DNA of 64,000 nt, from positions 164,684 to 228,683 of the forward strand of contig VXAU01003525.1 of the NCBI GenBank assembly GCA_013399695.1, read 5' to 3'. A model generated the notes under the pieces. The model worked only from the letters and a program-made list of their open reading frames with translations, was not told where the DNA came from and searched no databases. The number at the start of each line of letters is the position of its first letter. Positions within the stretch are counted from its first letter, which is position 1. A program made the position numbers and the translations under genes. Source of the stretch: Formicarius rufipectus (lineage: Eukaryota > Chordata > Aves > Passeriformes > Formicariidae). This document shows, piece by piece, positions 51,432 to 63,310 of this stretch.

Positions 51432-54400
51432 TCAAATTGCTTCACTGCCCCAAATTTTGTCTCCCTGTACCTCTTAGTGCACACCCGGTGTTCAGCTCTT
51501 GGAGGCACCTGCGACACATCCCCTGACTTTTTATTCAAGGTTTTATTACTCAGAAGGGGTTACCTCTTTTTAAAGGAGAACTTGGATGGATTTATTTTTT
51601 TCTCAGGCTGCTGCAATACACAAATATTGTCACATTTGCTGAGGCTGATTCAAAATAAATAAATGAAGCTTGCAGGTTGTTCAGGAATGGAGATCTACAG
51701 CTGCAGGGTGTAAAATTGGACTCCCCACATATGGCCCCAGCACAGGGCTGCTCCCCTTGCACAACATGCAAAGGAAGGAAGCTGAAAGGAAGCAATTTAT
51801 GAGTTAGCTCTGAGTAATACAGTGATATGGTTAGCAATGCAGAGGTAGAAAAGCCTGTATGACAAAGTGAATATACGTGGGCTTGTAAATCAATGCTGAA
51901 CGGGAAAGTAATGGGAGAAGAAGAAACGGTGCCTAATTTTATCAGTGTGCTTGTGGCAAGGTCGTGGGCAGCAGTGTATGCACAGGATAAAGGGACTAGG
52001 GGGAAAAAGAGCGGCTTTCTGTATTTTATACCTACACCTCTAATGTCACATGAATGGGCAAGCAGTGTTTTACTTTCCTTCATAATTTCCTCTAAAGGAG
52101 GCAACAGCTGTAGAAGAAAATGATTTTCTCATAACAACCAGTCTGAAAAGGATGGAGTAGATTTACTTATTCAATAGGCAGAGTCTTGATTCAGAGATAA
52201 TAGAAGGGTTTTTATCCTGTAATTTTGCTTATCATTCTCCTTTACTTTTTCACAGTTCTTAATAATGAACAACTTCAGATATAAAAAAAAACACAGTTGG
52301 AGTCACTCAGCTTTTGTGCTGAGCTCAAATACAACAACTTTTTCTGAGACAAAAAATGTTTAATAAGTTTTTCCCCATGTTTTCTGGTACTTTCGTCAAA
52401 TTAACTTCTTGGACCTGTCATTGATAAAAGGTGTCATAAAACATAAGAGTAAGGACTGCCTACTGTTCCAAGTTTTAATATTTCTTTTTACTTTAAAAAG
52501 AACCAGACCCCTACAACATACTTGAGTTTTGATAATCTCCAAAAGTTCAGACAAGGTTTTGGGAGTTTATCAAAACATATGTATAAACTTGAGGCTTTTA
52601 AGATTTGGTAATCAATATTTAATTAATTCTCTTAAAGATAGCTCCAGCCTACCAATTATTATAGATTTTTTTAAAGGAAGAGGTCTAATGGTAATACTTC
52701 TGGCTCCAAAGATATAGACCAGCACTAAGAAAGGTCAGTGTAATGTAAATTGCACAGAGAATTTGAAACCATCTGCTGAATTTTTATTTAATTAAGGCCT
52801 CATCTGCATTTGAAACACAAATTAAGGTAAAGTTTGAATTTAAATGAAAAAGAGATTGATGAATAACTTCATGGGAAGTTCTGGAACAAGAGTGCATTGT
52901 CCTTATATACCTTAATACACTCAGCAATGATGTTATTCAAATTAGAAACACAGACTTCTCCCTTCAAGAACAAGAGCATCGATACTTGGAGTTAATCAGA
53001 AACACTCAGGAGCAATACATGCAAGAGAGTTTATAAGAAAATTTAGCAAGGAAATCTGAAATGAGCTTTGTGCTCCACATGTAGAACATTTCATAGAACT
53101 TTAGGGAAGTTTCAAGTGCACAGCTTACCCAAACCTCTTACAGATTGTTCTGAGGAAAGCCTTCCTTGGGTGTCAATCTGGTATCATAAGGGTGTGTTGT
53201 TTAAGGATTCTAAGAATATCAAACACGTGTGAAATCATATTTGGGGTTGTATGGGTCCTTTTGATTTTGTCAGATAGATTCAATCTGAGCACAGCGTTGA
53301 TGCAAAAACTGAACACCCCAGGGGTCAGTGTAAGGTTGAAATCCTAGCCTAGCAGGGCAAAACAAATCCAAAAGTCCATCCTAAAACTGAAGATTTCCTG
53401 GCATCTCTCCAGCCACAGAGCAAAGGATCCATCTCATTCATTGCAGCACCAAAGAGGAGTCTTTTCTGTTTTCCATAAGTGGACTTGCACTCCTGCATTG
53501 AGAAATCTCTCCCTTAACTCGGCCTGAGCTGCAGCAGGTCTGAAACTCCCATCGAGCTGCCCCCTGAAACTGAAGAGACACTGGTTTTCTATCAAAAACC
53601 CCAGTGGGGAAATGCACTGATTTCAAGTCGTGCTTTTGCCATACTCAGTTTTTGCTGTCATCGACAATGTTTCTCTGACCCCACTGCCCTGCAGAACAGA
53701 ACCGACTTTATTATGGATTAGAAGATCCAAAATTCTTATCTCTGAATCTTCTCCAACAAACCAGGCTTTAGTGATTCATATAAAACAGGCTCTGGAGACA
53801 AATTTCAAAATGTAAAGCACTCTTTTCATCGGTTGTCAAGATGGATAAAACCCAGGGTGTTCAATCTGACCTGTGCTCGACCACACAGGCTTTGGAACTG
53901 ATACAGCCTTGCTCAGCTCAAGGGAGCTTAGCTAGTGATTTCAGGGGAAACATGAAAATGGAGACTGAATCTGACCTAAACCTTCCTTTTTAGGAAGCCA
54001 AAATATCATATTGATAGTGGGCCTGCACCAGGAGTTTCATTAGGGAAGGTCATGTGTGAGCATGTTCCTCTTCCTTTGACAATTGGGTGGACCACCATAT
54101 ATGCTGGAACAGTACTAATATAAAAAAAAAAAAGTTAAAATTAGAATCCTGACCACACTAATAGTCCCACCAGGAACAGTGATGAACTCACAGTGTAGAT
54201 GATAAAAAGAGCAGCTGTGGCAATCTCATATTCATTGCTCGTGTTTACAGCCTTTTGCAGAAAGTAGGAAGCACTTTGCTTCAACATCCAAATACATGTA
54301 ATTGTCCCCCTCCCAAATAAATAAACATTTATTTTAAAAATTATTTCTCCCAAAATTACTTCTTCTCAGAGTCAAAATTTACCTCAGGATGCACAGAGCA

Positions 54401-54465
54401 AAGACTGAGCAGATTACACAGAAGTCTAAAAACCCGCCTGTAAGTAAATAAAATCAAACAACTGT

Positions 54466-54490
54466 AATAAAAAAATAAAAAAAATAAAAA
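54466..54490. repeat. A-rich low-complexity tract
   Basis: AAAT-type units with A runs (TAATAAAAAAATAAAAAAAAT pattern). Simple sequence, no parent element recognised. Confidence 0.85.
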
Positions 54491-55031
54491 GTTAATTCTC
54501 CTCTTTTGTTTGTTTCCATTGTAAAATTGCCACGGGACTGAGGAAATATAGTAGTGCTTAATTTTAATAGTTCCATCATTGTAGATTGGCTGGGTATTAA
54601 TTGTGTTAATGGTGATCATACTGAATTCATTTGGTATTTATTGAGAGACCACCTGTGCACCCATATGGTTTCCATCATTATTTAGGAGTAGTTAATGGAC
54701 CCATTAGGAGTGAACAGAAAGATGTGGGCTGGCAGTACTTCCCGAGAGTGGTAGAAACATTCTGTTGATATCCATTGCATTTTGAGGATTTTCCAAAGAG
54801 CTATTTGCTTCCCACCAATTTTCTTTCTCTTTAAATTATATATACTCTCATCTTAGCTTACAAGGACTCAGGGAAAAATGAATTCATGTTTCTTTGAGGA
54901 TGACAAATCTAAGGGGACAACCTTTAGCCTTTGCAAAATATCTTTTCGCACGTTTCCCGCGTTGCTCCCTGGAGGAAGCAGGGCATAGGAAAACTTCCAG
55001 CATCTCTGGTGGGTGGGTGCACACGTGTGCT

Positions 55032-55072
55032 GGGGGGGGGAGGAGAGGTTGAGGGAGGATGGGGAAAAGGGG
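55032..55072 (+). other. G-rich run, imperfect G-quadruplex candidate
   Basis: A run of nine G is followed by further G runs (GG, GGG, GGGG, GGGG) in a purine-only context apart from three T. One loop of about 12 bases exceeds the usual limit, so it fits only relaxed G-quadruplex rules. Confidence 0.45.
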
Positions 55073-55318
55073 AAACGTTTACTGGGACTCTGCAGTGTGA
55101 CAAATTTGCCCACGCAATATGCAGTCTCAGTTGTGCAAGACCAGAAACCTGTGGTGGGGAGGGGATGGTGGGGGAGTCACATGCAAGGAGTCAGCCTTGA
55201 CTGTCAGCAGAGGAGAAGGAAGAATGCCTGGGCTGGGTGTGGTGGTAACCACGGCTGCTGACTGACCACAGTGACCTCCTGCTTTGGTCCACAGAGCCCA
55301 GAGACCCTGCAGGGGCTC

Positions 55319-55349
55319 CGCTGCTGCGCGGGGTGCGCGGGCACGCGCG
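55319..55349. other. Very CpG-dense 30-bp patch
   Basis: Eight CpG dinucleotides fall in about 31 bp, with alternating GCGCG and ACGCGCG words that could adopt Z-DNA. It sits about 250 bp from a G-rich run. It is too short for a CpG island. Frames across it read Ala/Cys/Gly-rich peptides without a recognisable domain. Confidence 0.6.
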
Positions 55350-57885
55350 GGGCTGCAGCCAAGGGTTGCCAGTTTTGGTGCCACGACAATGGGCAGATGG
55401 AGGAGTATCTGTGTGGCTTCAGTGCAAAAGGACACTTACTTTCAGCTGGGATCTCTGTGTCTGTCTAAAAGGAGTCAAGTGGTTATTTCCCCAGAAACAG
55501 GGAATCTAACACCCCACGCATGTACTTGAAAATTTCAGGTTTCTTTCCTGTGCAAATCCCTAACAATAAAAGCTTAGGCAAACTTTGCTCTGGACCAGCA
55601 CCCAGCTGTCAGCCACCTCCAATAACATTTGAACTTGACGGCCAATTGCAACCAAATTCAATAAAACAGTAGAGATCTCAAATGTTTTAGATTCATAGAG
55701 GTTTTGTAAAAATGGGAGACAGAGGAAGAGATATAAGGCCAGCAAGGGCCTTTACACAGTACAAGGGGCTCAGCCTTGGTTCAATTTTGTATCCCTAGAC
55801 AACAGGGACTCCACTCTCCAGTGAAGTTTTCTCTCCCTTATGGGTGTCTAAAGGGTTTCCTCCTGTGTTTAAACATTTTAAAAACTCTTTCCTTCTTACA
55901 CACACACTTAATGAAGGAAGAAGCATTGATGCAGCTTTCCTAGATTTCAAGTCAGGAAGCCACACATCAGGAGAAACTTAAATTCGTTAGTTGTCTTGCT
56001 CATGGAAATAGTTGTTTCGGTAAATAAGGAAGAGACTGAGCTGTCTTCTAGTTTTGCTAGATAAACAATTAAGTTAACAGTTATTCATCATGAGTGTATT
56101 CACATTGTGAATGAGGCCTGAAACAATAATTTCTGCGTGTAGAGAATATAATCAAGGTATTTTTGGCATGACTCTAGTGATTATTCATACTTATAATCAC
56201 AACCTAATGCTGTTAAATGGGGCTGTGTTCCACAATCACACCTTTGGCATTCAAAAAAGGCTTTTTTCTATAGCTTAGGAAGCCAGGTCAGATTTTAGTG
56301 CACCTCTTGACAAGTACCCCTTCCTTTTGTAAACTGTGTGTATTTAGGCTATTTTCTTAACCAACTATTATTAAAATAGATGCTTCTACATGAGAATTTT
56401 AATAATCCCCTTTTGAAGGAGATCTCCCAAATGTCTTAATTTTACTTAGGTTTGAAGTGCACAACAGCCTTGAAGTGTGCAAGAAATAGGAGGACATTTA
56501 AACCAAAAAGGTGTTCATTCAAAGGGCTTCAGCTGCTAATGAGATTTTAGTCCATTGCACTGGATTGGATCCACAGCAAAACAGCCCCAAACACAGGATA
56601 TGGAATTTGGATTCCCATCACCAGCAATTTCATCACAGACTTTCCTCTATTTCATGGTGCGTGTCTGTGCCCATGTGAAGATCAGAGCATGTGTACAGAG
56701 TGGGTATTGCTCCCAGGAGAAGTTTATTAAGAACAGATATTATAAAGTTATTCCCCAGGTTTTAAGAAAATTCTCAGTTCGATTTTTTTCCTAACTGCAG
56801 CTTAATAATAGAGCAGTGCTTTTGCTTTTTGTTTCTTTTATCAGTGATATAAAATGTTGGTGGCTCAGAATTTCACAACACTGAGAAGAAGGGAGAATTT
56901 GATGGCTTCACAGCTCAATCTAACAGCTATCCAGACCTTTTCCCAGCCCTCAGCATGGTTGTGTCCTGTGGTCAAAACCCATTCATAGGTGGGTCCTCAG
57001 AGGGCTGGCATGAAGTGAGTTATGGCTTCAGCTCCTGTCCTGCCTTCAAAGAGAGGAAAACCTGATTGCCACCCTGCTTATAAAACCTACAGGCAAAACC
57101 AACGGAGAGGTGCTTAAAAGCTGAAGCACTTTTGTCCCTGGGGAAGGTCAAGGTAAGATCTTCACAAGTAGGGGCAATCCTGAACTAACTCCCATGTTCA
57201 GTGAAAAGAGAGCTGCAGAAACATGTAATGTTTTCAGGTGGTTTTTGGAAAAAAACAAAAGGCTGGGTCTTGGCTGGTTGTTACAGAATTTAGTGGCATC
57301 TTTCTGAAAAGGAACAATTTGAAACTGAAATGTTCCCTGCCATGAATTGCCTTTGATTCCTCAGATTTTCTTCGATTTAATACACCCCTACCTTCCTTTC
57401 CCTGCCATGATTTTCCCTCCTCCTGCCTCACTAGTCTCTTAATAATGTCAAGATCTTTATGCTTTTAAATTTTTTTCTAGTCACTTTCCATAAAAGAACC
57501 TAATCCCAAACATTTTTAATTCCAATGCCTTTATGCTAGTATTTTTTCAATATTGCAATAACTATATATTTTGAATTTTCCCTATTTGCATTTTCTCTCC
57601 TCTTATTCTTGCACTCCTGCCTTTGTTTAGTCTACTGTCTTTACTTTTCCTATCTACTTTGCAAAAATTCAGTATTAAAACTGTTGGCGTTGTTTTACAT
57701 TGGAAAGTTTAGCTTCCCTGTGGCTCCACATGCATGAAACCCCTCTGTGCTGTTCTAGTGCCACACGGTGATGCCAAGTTTCCACAGGGTACCCTGTTCA
57801 GCTGCACAGAACTGTGCTTGGTGCTGCTAGTCCTGGCCTGGCTGCTCCAGTGCAGGACATATTTTAGGGAATTACTGCTCAATGG

Positions 57886-57950
57886 TTTTTTTTTTTGTTT
57901 TGGTTTGTTCGTTTGTTTTGTTTTTTGTTTGTTTGTTTTGTTTTGTTTTC
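57886..57950. repeat. T-rich tract with TTTG and TTTTG units
   Basis: About 65 bases of T with single G interruptions, at first a T run and then TTTG/TTTTG units. The composition and orientation match the tract at 10621-10738. As low-complexity sequence it needs no shared ancestry to explain that. Confidence 0.9.
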
Positions 57951-60060
57951 CCCCTCTTTCCTTTCTTACCTTCTCCAGTGTGATGACTCTGTGCACAAGG
58001 GCTTTAAAACTTATTGTCACATTTGGAACCATTTCCCTGCCTGTTACTAAAGATCCCTCCCTCATCCTTTTTTTTCTTTAGGGTTCAAGCAGCTGAGGCT
58101 GCACCTGAAGTGCAAAACATCTCCATGCTTCATGCTATAGCAAAGCACTGGAAAGGACTGGAAGCAAGGCACGTTGAAGCTATTTTCTTTTAAAACCCCC
58201 TTGCATCACCCCTTTTAATCTAAGAGGAGCAGCCAGTGGATCCTCCTAGAAATCCACACTGAAGCAGCTCCCAAACAGTCCCATAAGGCACAGTGATCCA
58301 TCACATCTACCCTGCACTTGTGCTTTTAGTGGAAGCCCATTCCATGTCTAACACCTTCTGGTGTGCTTTTGGGGTGTAAACTGCAGTAAATGAAGCACAG
58401 GATGCTGAAGGCAGTGCCCTGTGCAAAGCAAGGGCTGCCCAAGTGAGAGAGAAGCCAAAAAGAGCATTTAAAGATTATTCCTGTTCCAAATGGAAATTCA
58501 GCATGAATGAGAAGTGCTTGCATGTGTGCTGAACCTTGTGAGAAGGCTGGATGTGGTGGTAGAGCTGTCTCTCAGACCACGTGGCTTTTCCCCAAGAGGT
58601 GTTCTGTGTTCAGAAGTCAGTGAGCTGGTGAGCTCCTGGCAGGGATCTGCAAGAGAAGAAATAGGCTGTGCCTGTACTTCTCCATGCTTCACACAGCACC
58701 AGTAGTACAGGGTCACCCTAAAAAGACAGGAGAAAGTAGGTACACACCTGCAGGTCATCCAGGATGCTCCATCTCTGCAGGAGGAGGAAGCTGAAGAGGA
58801 ACTGAACTTCCTGATGTAGGTCTGTAGCCCCAGTTAACAGCAGATTTAGGCATGTTTGTGCCCAGCCTTGTACCTGTTCCACCCACACTGCTTGGTCATG
58901 TGTTATAGGAATCATTTCCCACAGTTTTAGATATCTCCTGTGTCTAAATATGTGTGAGTAATCCTCACAAACCTCTGTGTAGACCTGACACCTGAGCTAG
59001 CTGGCTGCTGTGGCTTTGTTGTTAATGGGCAGAGAGGAGATCTTCTAAAGCATGACTCTTCTGACCACCTTGAGTTGTCCTTCTTAGAAGGAGATAGTTG
59101 GTAACTCTAGAAATGCTTGTCTCCCTCCCTTGACTAATCACAGAGACCAGAGTAATTAGCTGAGCAGCAGATACCTGAACTTCAATGGGGTGAATTCCAG
59201 TCCAGCTACGCTTTGGAGGACACTCGGTCACAGGAAGATGCTCCACAGGTCAGGGTATAAACCAGTGAAGTAATTACCATTAGCATTTGATCCTTAACTT
59301 GTGTATTCAGATTCCACAGAAACTCCCCCTAAACCAAAATACTTCATTATTTATAGTTATGATTATGTTTTTTAATGCACTTCTATCCTTCCTTCCCCTG
59401 GGTACAATCTGTGTGGCAAAAAATACTGTGAGATCTGCTCTGTCCACTGTGTTTTGCCTCTCAAGGAACTGAAGAACCGTGAGAATGTCTGATGTGATGT
59501 TATTTCAGCCCCACAAGTAGCTCTCCAAGTGATTCAAAGTGCTTGCAAAGAAAAGAAATGAAAAAAGTAAACACAATTACCTGGAATGAAAATGCAAGTC
59601 CCCAGAGCCACACACACTGCAGTCTCTCAGAGTAGGAAGGATTGACAACCCAACCACTCTTGATGGTGTCTAATAGCTCTAAAAGGTCCTCTGGGTGATT
59701 TGTCCATATTTAACACTGTGCTCAGGGGGAAGGTGAACAAGCTGTTTTGTTCCTTTCCACCAGTCTTACTCAGCTGCCTGTTGCTCCTCTTCTCTGGGAC
59801 CTTGGCAGAGGCTGGGTCAGATCTCAGATTTCTAAATCAGTGAAGCTCCATGACAGTCTGGTACAGATCCAGACCCACCATTTTCCCTCTCAGTCCTCTG
59901 CTGCTCCAGGCTCACCTGGAGGATGGCAGGCACCTTGGTGATGCCATGTGTGCTGCCCTGAATGAACAGTTCTTTCTCTTCTACAAACTGGCCTCACCAC
60001 TGTGGACAGCTACACCTGAACTCAACACATCTGCTCCCAATGCAATGGCTTGGCATTGCT

Positions 60061-60112
60061 TATCCCATCCCATCCCATCCCATCCCATCCCATCCCATCC
60101 CGTCCCATCCCA
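60061..60112. repeat. (CCCAT)n pentanucleotide array
   Basis: About ten tandem CCCAT units (TCCCATCCCATCCC...), with one C-to-G-type variant (CCCGT) near 60101 and a degenerate end (CCCACTCC). The minus strand reads ATGGG repeats. Frames through it read Ser-His-Pro-Ile-Pro repeats (plus) or Trp-Asp-Gly-Met-Gly repeats (minus), which are artefacts. Confidence 0.97.
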
Positions 60113-63100
60113 CTCCAGAGAATGTCTCCTCTGCCACCCCCAGGGGCACAACCATGCAGGAAAGGTTATTTTCTGTTCCCACCTCAGGGAGGACACAGCC
60201 ATGGTGTCTCCTTTCCCTGGCACTGACGTGGGTCTTTCAAAAGGCCCTGTGGGAACCCATCACAGCTGATCACAGCAGACCAACAAGGCTTTTGTTACTC
60301 TTTGTGGGAGGCCACAGGTATTATTTTTTCATGGCAGTGTAAACCACCACACATTAACTATAAACTCTGTGTCATCTGCAAGGGATGTTATGCCCTCTTC
60401 ATTCATTACTTCATTTTAGCCTTTGTTTTCTTAAGTGAATTAATCTTTATTTGCTTTTTCTTCTTTTAGATATGAACATCACACATGCAATAGGGATTAA
60501 AGAACTCATCAACCCTAGCACTATGGGTTCTAATGCAAGGAGGATCCAAATGTTATGGAATGGAGAGCTTGTACTGTGTGGCACAGCAGATTTTAGCCAA
60601 TAAATGTCCAGTTTAGGATAATACTGAAAAGCCTGACCTTGGTTCTTACCCATGCAGTGTCAATGTTTCAGTACAAACTAGGAGTTATTTACAGTGGTGC
60701 CCTGGGGAGAGATGGGATCTACTGGGACTTTTTGGCTGCCAGTGATGTAAAATGAATATTTGGGTAGGAAACAGCATGCCTGGACCACTGGGCTGTAGGT
60801 CATAATACCCAAGATATTACTGTCATTTTGATTGTGCCCATTTGCCCTTAACACAAGACAAGCCCTTTAACCTCCTTGTCTCCCCATCCAGCTCTTGGCT
60901 GTTCAGCTGGCCTGGACATAGCTTGTCTGCAGTGATTTTATCATCCACATTGACCCTTAAAATGAAAAGCTTGATCCAGACACAGAAGTGAATCTGGAAG
61001 ACAGCATTTATATTTGTTGAGAAAAAACTTTTTGGAGACAGGCCACAAAGCCACATCTTAAATTCTCCAAGTTTCCAATTAATTTAGGCCCAGGTCTTAA
61101 TCTCAAGCACATCTGGAACAATTATTGCTCCAAACATGTGGTATATGTTCTAGAAGAAAGACTTATAAAACAAAATAATAGAAAAACCCAAGCAGAACCA
61201 ACCCTTGGCTTTTCTGAGGCAGTGCTGCTACCAAGCGCAGTGCCAACAACTTTGGAAGGCCCAAACAAAGCTATATAATAATGACAAAGATCAAACAAAC
61301 TGCAGAAAATGGAGATATGGAAATGCTTTGCTCTCTGCTCCTCTTTTCATGGCCCACCCCTGTACAGCTGACTCCATAACCCTTGGCAGCAGCTGGCACG
61401 CTGGACCTGGGCAGATGTCAGCCATGGGGGCTCCCACTGGTATTGGAAGTTGTATTTTATATATATCTATATGTATGATATATGTATCAGTCTGAAAGCC
61501 TAAGTGAGCCACTGAAACCAAGATAAGCAAAAGGCAGCACTTTGCATGCACTCTGCATGTTCTCCAGATCCTGTGTCCTGTTACTGTGCCAGGCCACCTC
61601 CTCTAATGAGGTTCTTATGCAACTTAATTTCAGTTTCAGGGAGCCTGAGTCCTTCTTTCAGTCAGTAGCAAACTTTCAGCTGATCATGGAGAGCAGTATT
61701 TAGTCATAGATTTTTTTCAGGCAAAAGAAGCTGCAGCATTTGGCTTTCAGTGTCCCAACCACAAAGTTTTCTCTGTGTTACAAGAAATCAGATTTTTCTA
61801 TGCAATTAGATTCAGAAATATGCGATTTTCTTATTTGTATCTATGATTTATTCTGTGGAGCATCTCCTTAGTGAGGTGACACTTGACGCTTCATAAAAAG
61901 GGAAAAAATTACAGTCTCTGACCCAAAGGAAAGCCCAGTGAGATGCTTGTTGCTCATGTTTGAAAGCAGCAGCAAGAGCTGCAAAGAAGGAGTTCTCTCT
62001 GAAACAGACATGTGGTGGTGAGAGCTCTTCAGGGAACAAAATGCTCATCTGGGTCAGAAATGCTGGAGATCAAGGCAGCAAGGCAGGGAGGTATTGTCAT
62101 CCAGAGAGGAGCACAACCTGTGCTGAACTCTGGTTGTTATCAGGTGTTTCAAGGAGAACCAGGACCTGGATCTGCCTGAGCACTCTTCTGTCTTGGGGTC
62201 ACACTGTCACAAGTGTCACTTTTTGCTTTTCTGCCCCCTGAAGTGTCTTTGAGCATCTGCCCTGGGCAGGCACTCAGCCATGTCTGAAAAGAAGACTCTT
62301 CAGAAAAACAAAATGTTTTCCTGTGTCTTAACTTCAGCTGGAAAATGGAGCACAGACTCCAACTCACAGACTAAACATCGGGACCTATTATTTCTTCTTT
62401 TGTTTTAAGACTTACATCAGCAACGGGGAATGGAAAAAACGTGTGAATCAGGTCATTTCCAAGTTATGTGATTCACTCTGATAGGATGTTGCATTTCTTT
62501 GTCTCTCTTCAAGGAATCACGTGGAACAAAACCACAACAGGCTGCTGACTTAGTGTGGGTTGGGGGTGGGTGGGGGGAAAGAGCAAAAGTGCCTCTTATT
62601 TTAGAAAATAATTATCACGTTTATCTTCTTCCAGGTGTCTCCAAGGCCTGTAGAGGTTTGACAGGATTCCCATGAATGAGAACTTTTGCCCACAACTCTG
62701 CCCCATTATCTCTCTCACATATAACAGAGCTGAAGGGTTGTGGTCGGGTGACCTCAGCATTGTTGCGAAAGTAGTTTGCTTGCACTCTTCTCAAAACACG
62801 TGATTCCATAAGAAACACCACTCTGGGCCTGGCTAGTTTTCCTTCACTCTTTCCTGGGAGGAAAAGAAGAGAAAAACCACAGATATATGTGACCCTCTGG
62901 CATTTGCCCACATGAGTGCCTTCCAGGGTGGAGTTTCTTTGCCCCTAAAGACACCTGCCCATGCCCTCCAGGATAAGGTGCTGTGCACTGGCAGAGTCCA
63001 GCACCGACCTCGTGCTGCCTGTTTGCCAGGCCAGAACACACTGGCTCCCCTAAAGCTTTATGATGTGTGTCTTCTTAGTCCTATGTTAGGAGTGCATGAA

Positions 63101-63235
63101 GGGAGCAACAGTTTGGGATTAAATGGATTTTTTTTCCTCTAAAAATGTTGAAACCCTGGGAGGGTATAAGATAGAGAAGTCTCTATCAAATATGTTTTCT
63201 TCTCAAAACACTGCTTTTTCCATCCTGTTTTCAGG
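60113..63235. other. Unique non-coding DNA
   Basis: No gene is supported. An AT-alternating stretch lies at 61454-61488 and a G-quadruplex motif at 62557-62577. Short open frames around 61960-62367 and 62621-63142 overlap on both strands and are featureless. Confidence 0.5.
62557..62577 (+). other. Canonical G-quadruplex motif
   Basis: Four G runs of 3, 5, 3 and 6 bases are separated by loops of 2, 1 and 1 bases. Short loops of this type favour a stable parallel quadruplex. No promoter or gene boundary is visible next to it, so a role is not inferred. Confidence 0.75.
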
Positions 63236-63310
63236 GAATCACAGAACATGCTGAATTGGAAGGGACCCACGAGGATCATCGAGTTCAACTCTTAGCCCTG
63301 CACTTAGCAG
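63236..63310 (-). mobile_element. CR1 LINE fragment, 3' terminus (antisense orientation)
   Basis: The plus strand reads GAATCACAGAACATGCTGAA, then 'ttggaagggacccacgaggatcatcgag' in pieces and 'ttcaactcttagccctgcac', the antisense form of a CR1 3' end of the type with 'agggacccacaaggatcatc'. This differs from the 45 kb copies, so it is a different CR1 subfamily. The similarity fades after about 63310. Strongly 5'-truncated, non-coding. Confidence 0.87.

Larger units (their letters stand above)
48367..54465. other. Unique non-coding DNA with a dispersed 21-bp repeat
   Basis: No gene is supported. Frames at 48717-49647 and 51592-52104 (up to 170 codons) have no recognised domain. The minus frame at 51592-52104 is bounded by ordinary AT-rich DNA with no splice or promoter context. 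A pentanucleotide-like patch lies at 50311-50334 and a 21-bp repeat pair at 50337 and 51411. The 52.2-53.2 kb part is AT-rich with stops in all frames. Confidence 0.5.
54491..60060. other. Unique non-coding DNA with GC-rich patch and T-rich tract
   Basis: No gene is supported. The G-rich run at 55032-55072, the CpG-dense patch at 55319-55349 and the T/TTTG tract at 57886-57950 are listed separately. Frames at 54868-55529 are open on both strands because of the GC-rich composition. The 56.04-56.24 kb part is AT-rich and CNE-like in appearance only. Confidence 0.5.

Noticed and set aside
51592..52104. 170-codon minus-strand frame
   Set aside because: Ser/Leu-rich translation without a domain, and no promoter, splice or poly-A context.
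10621..57950. The two T/TTTG tracts as ends of one element
   Set aside because: They are generic low-complexity tracts in the same orientation with no shared flanking sequence.
59962..60342. Plus-strand frame with Ser-His-Pro-Ile-Pro repeats
   Set aside because: It is the translation of the CCCAT array.
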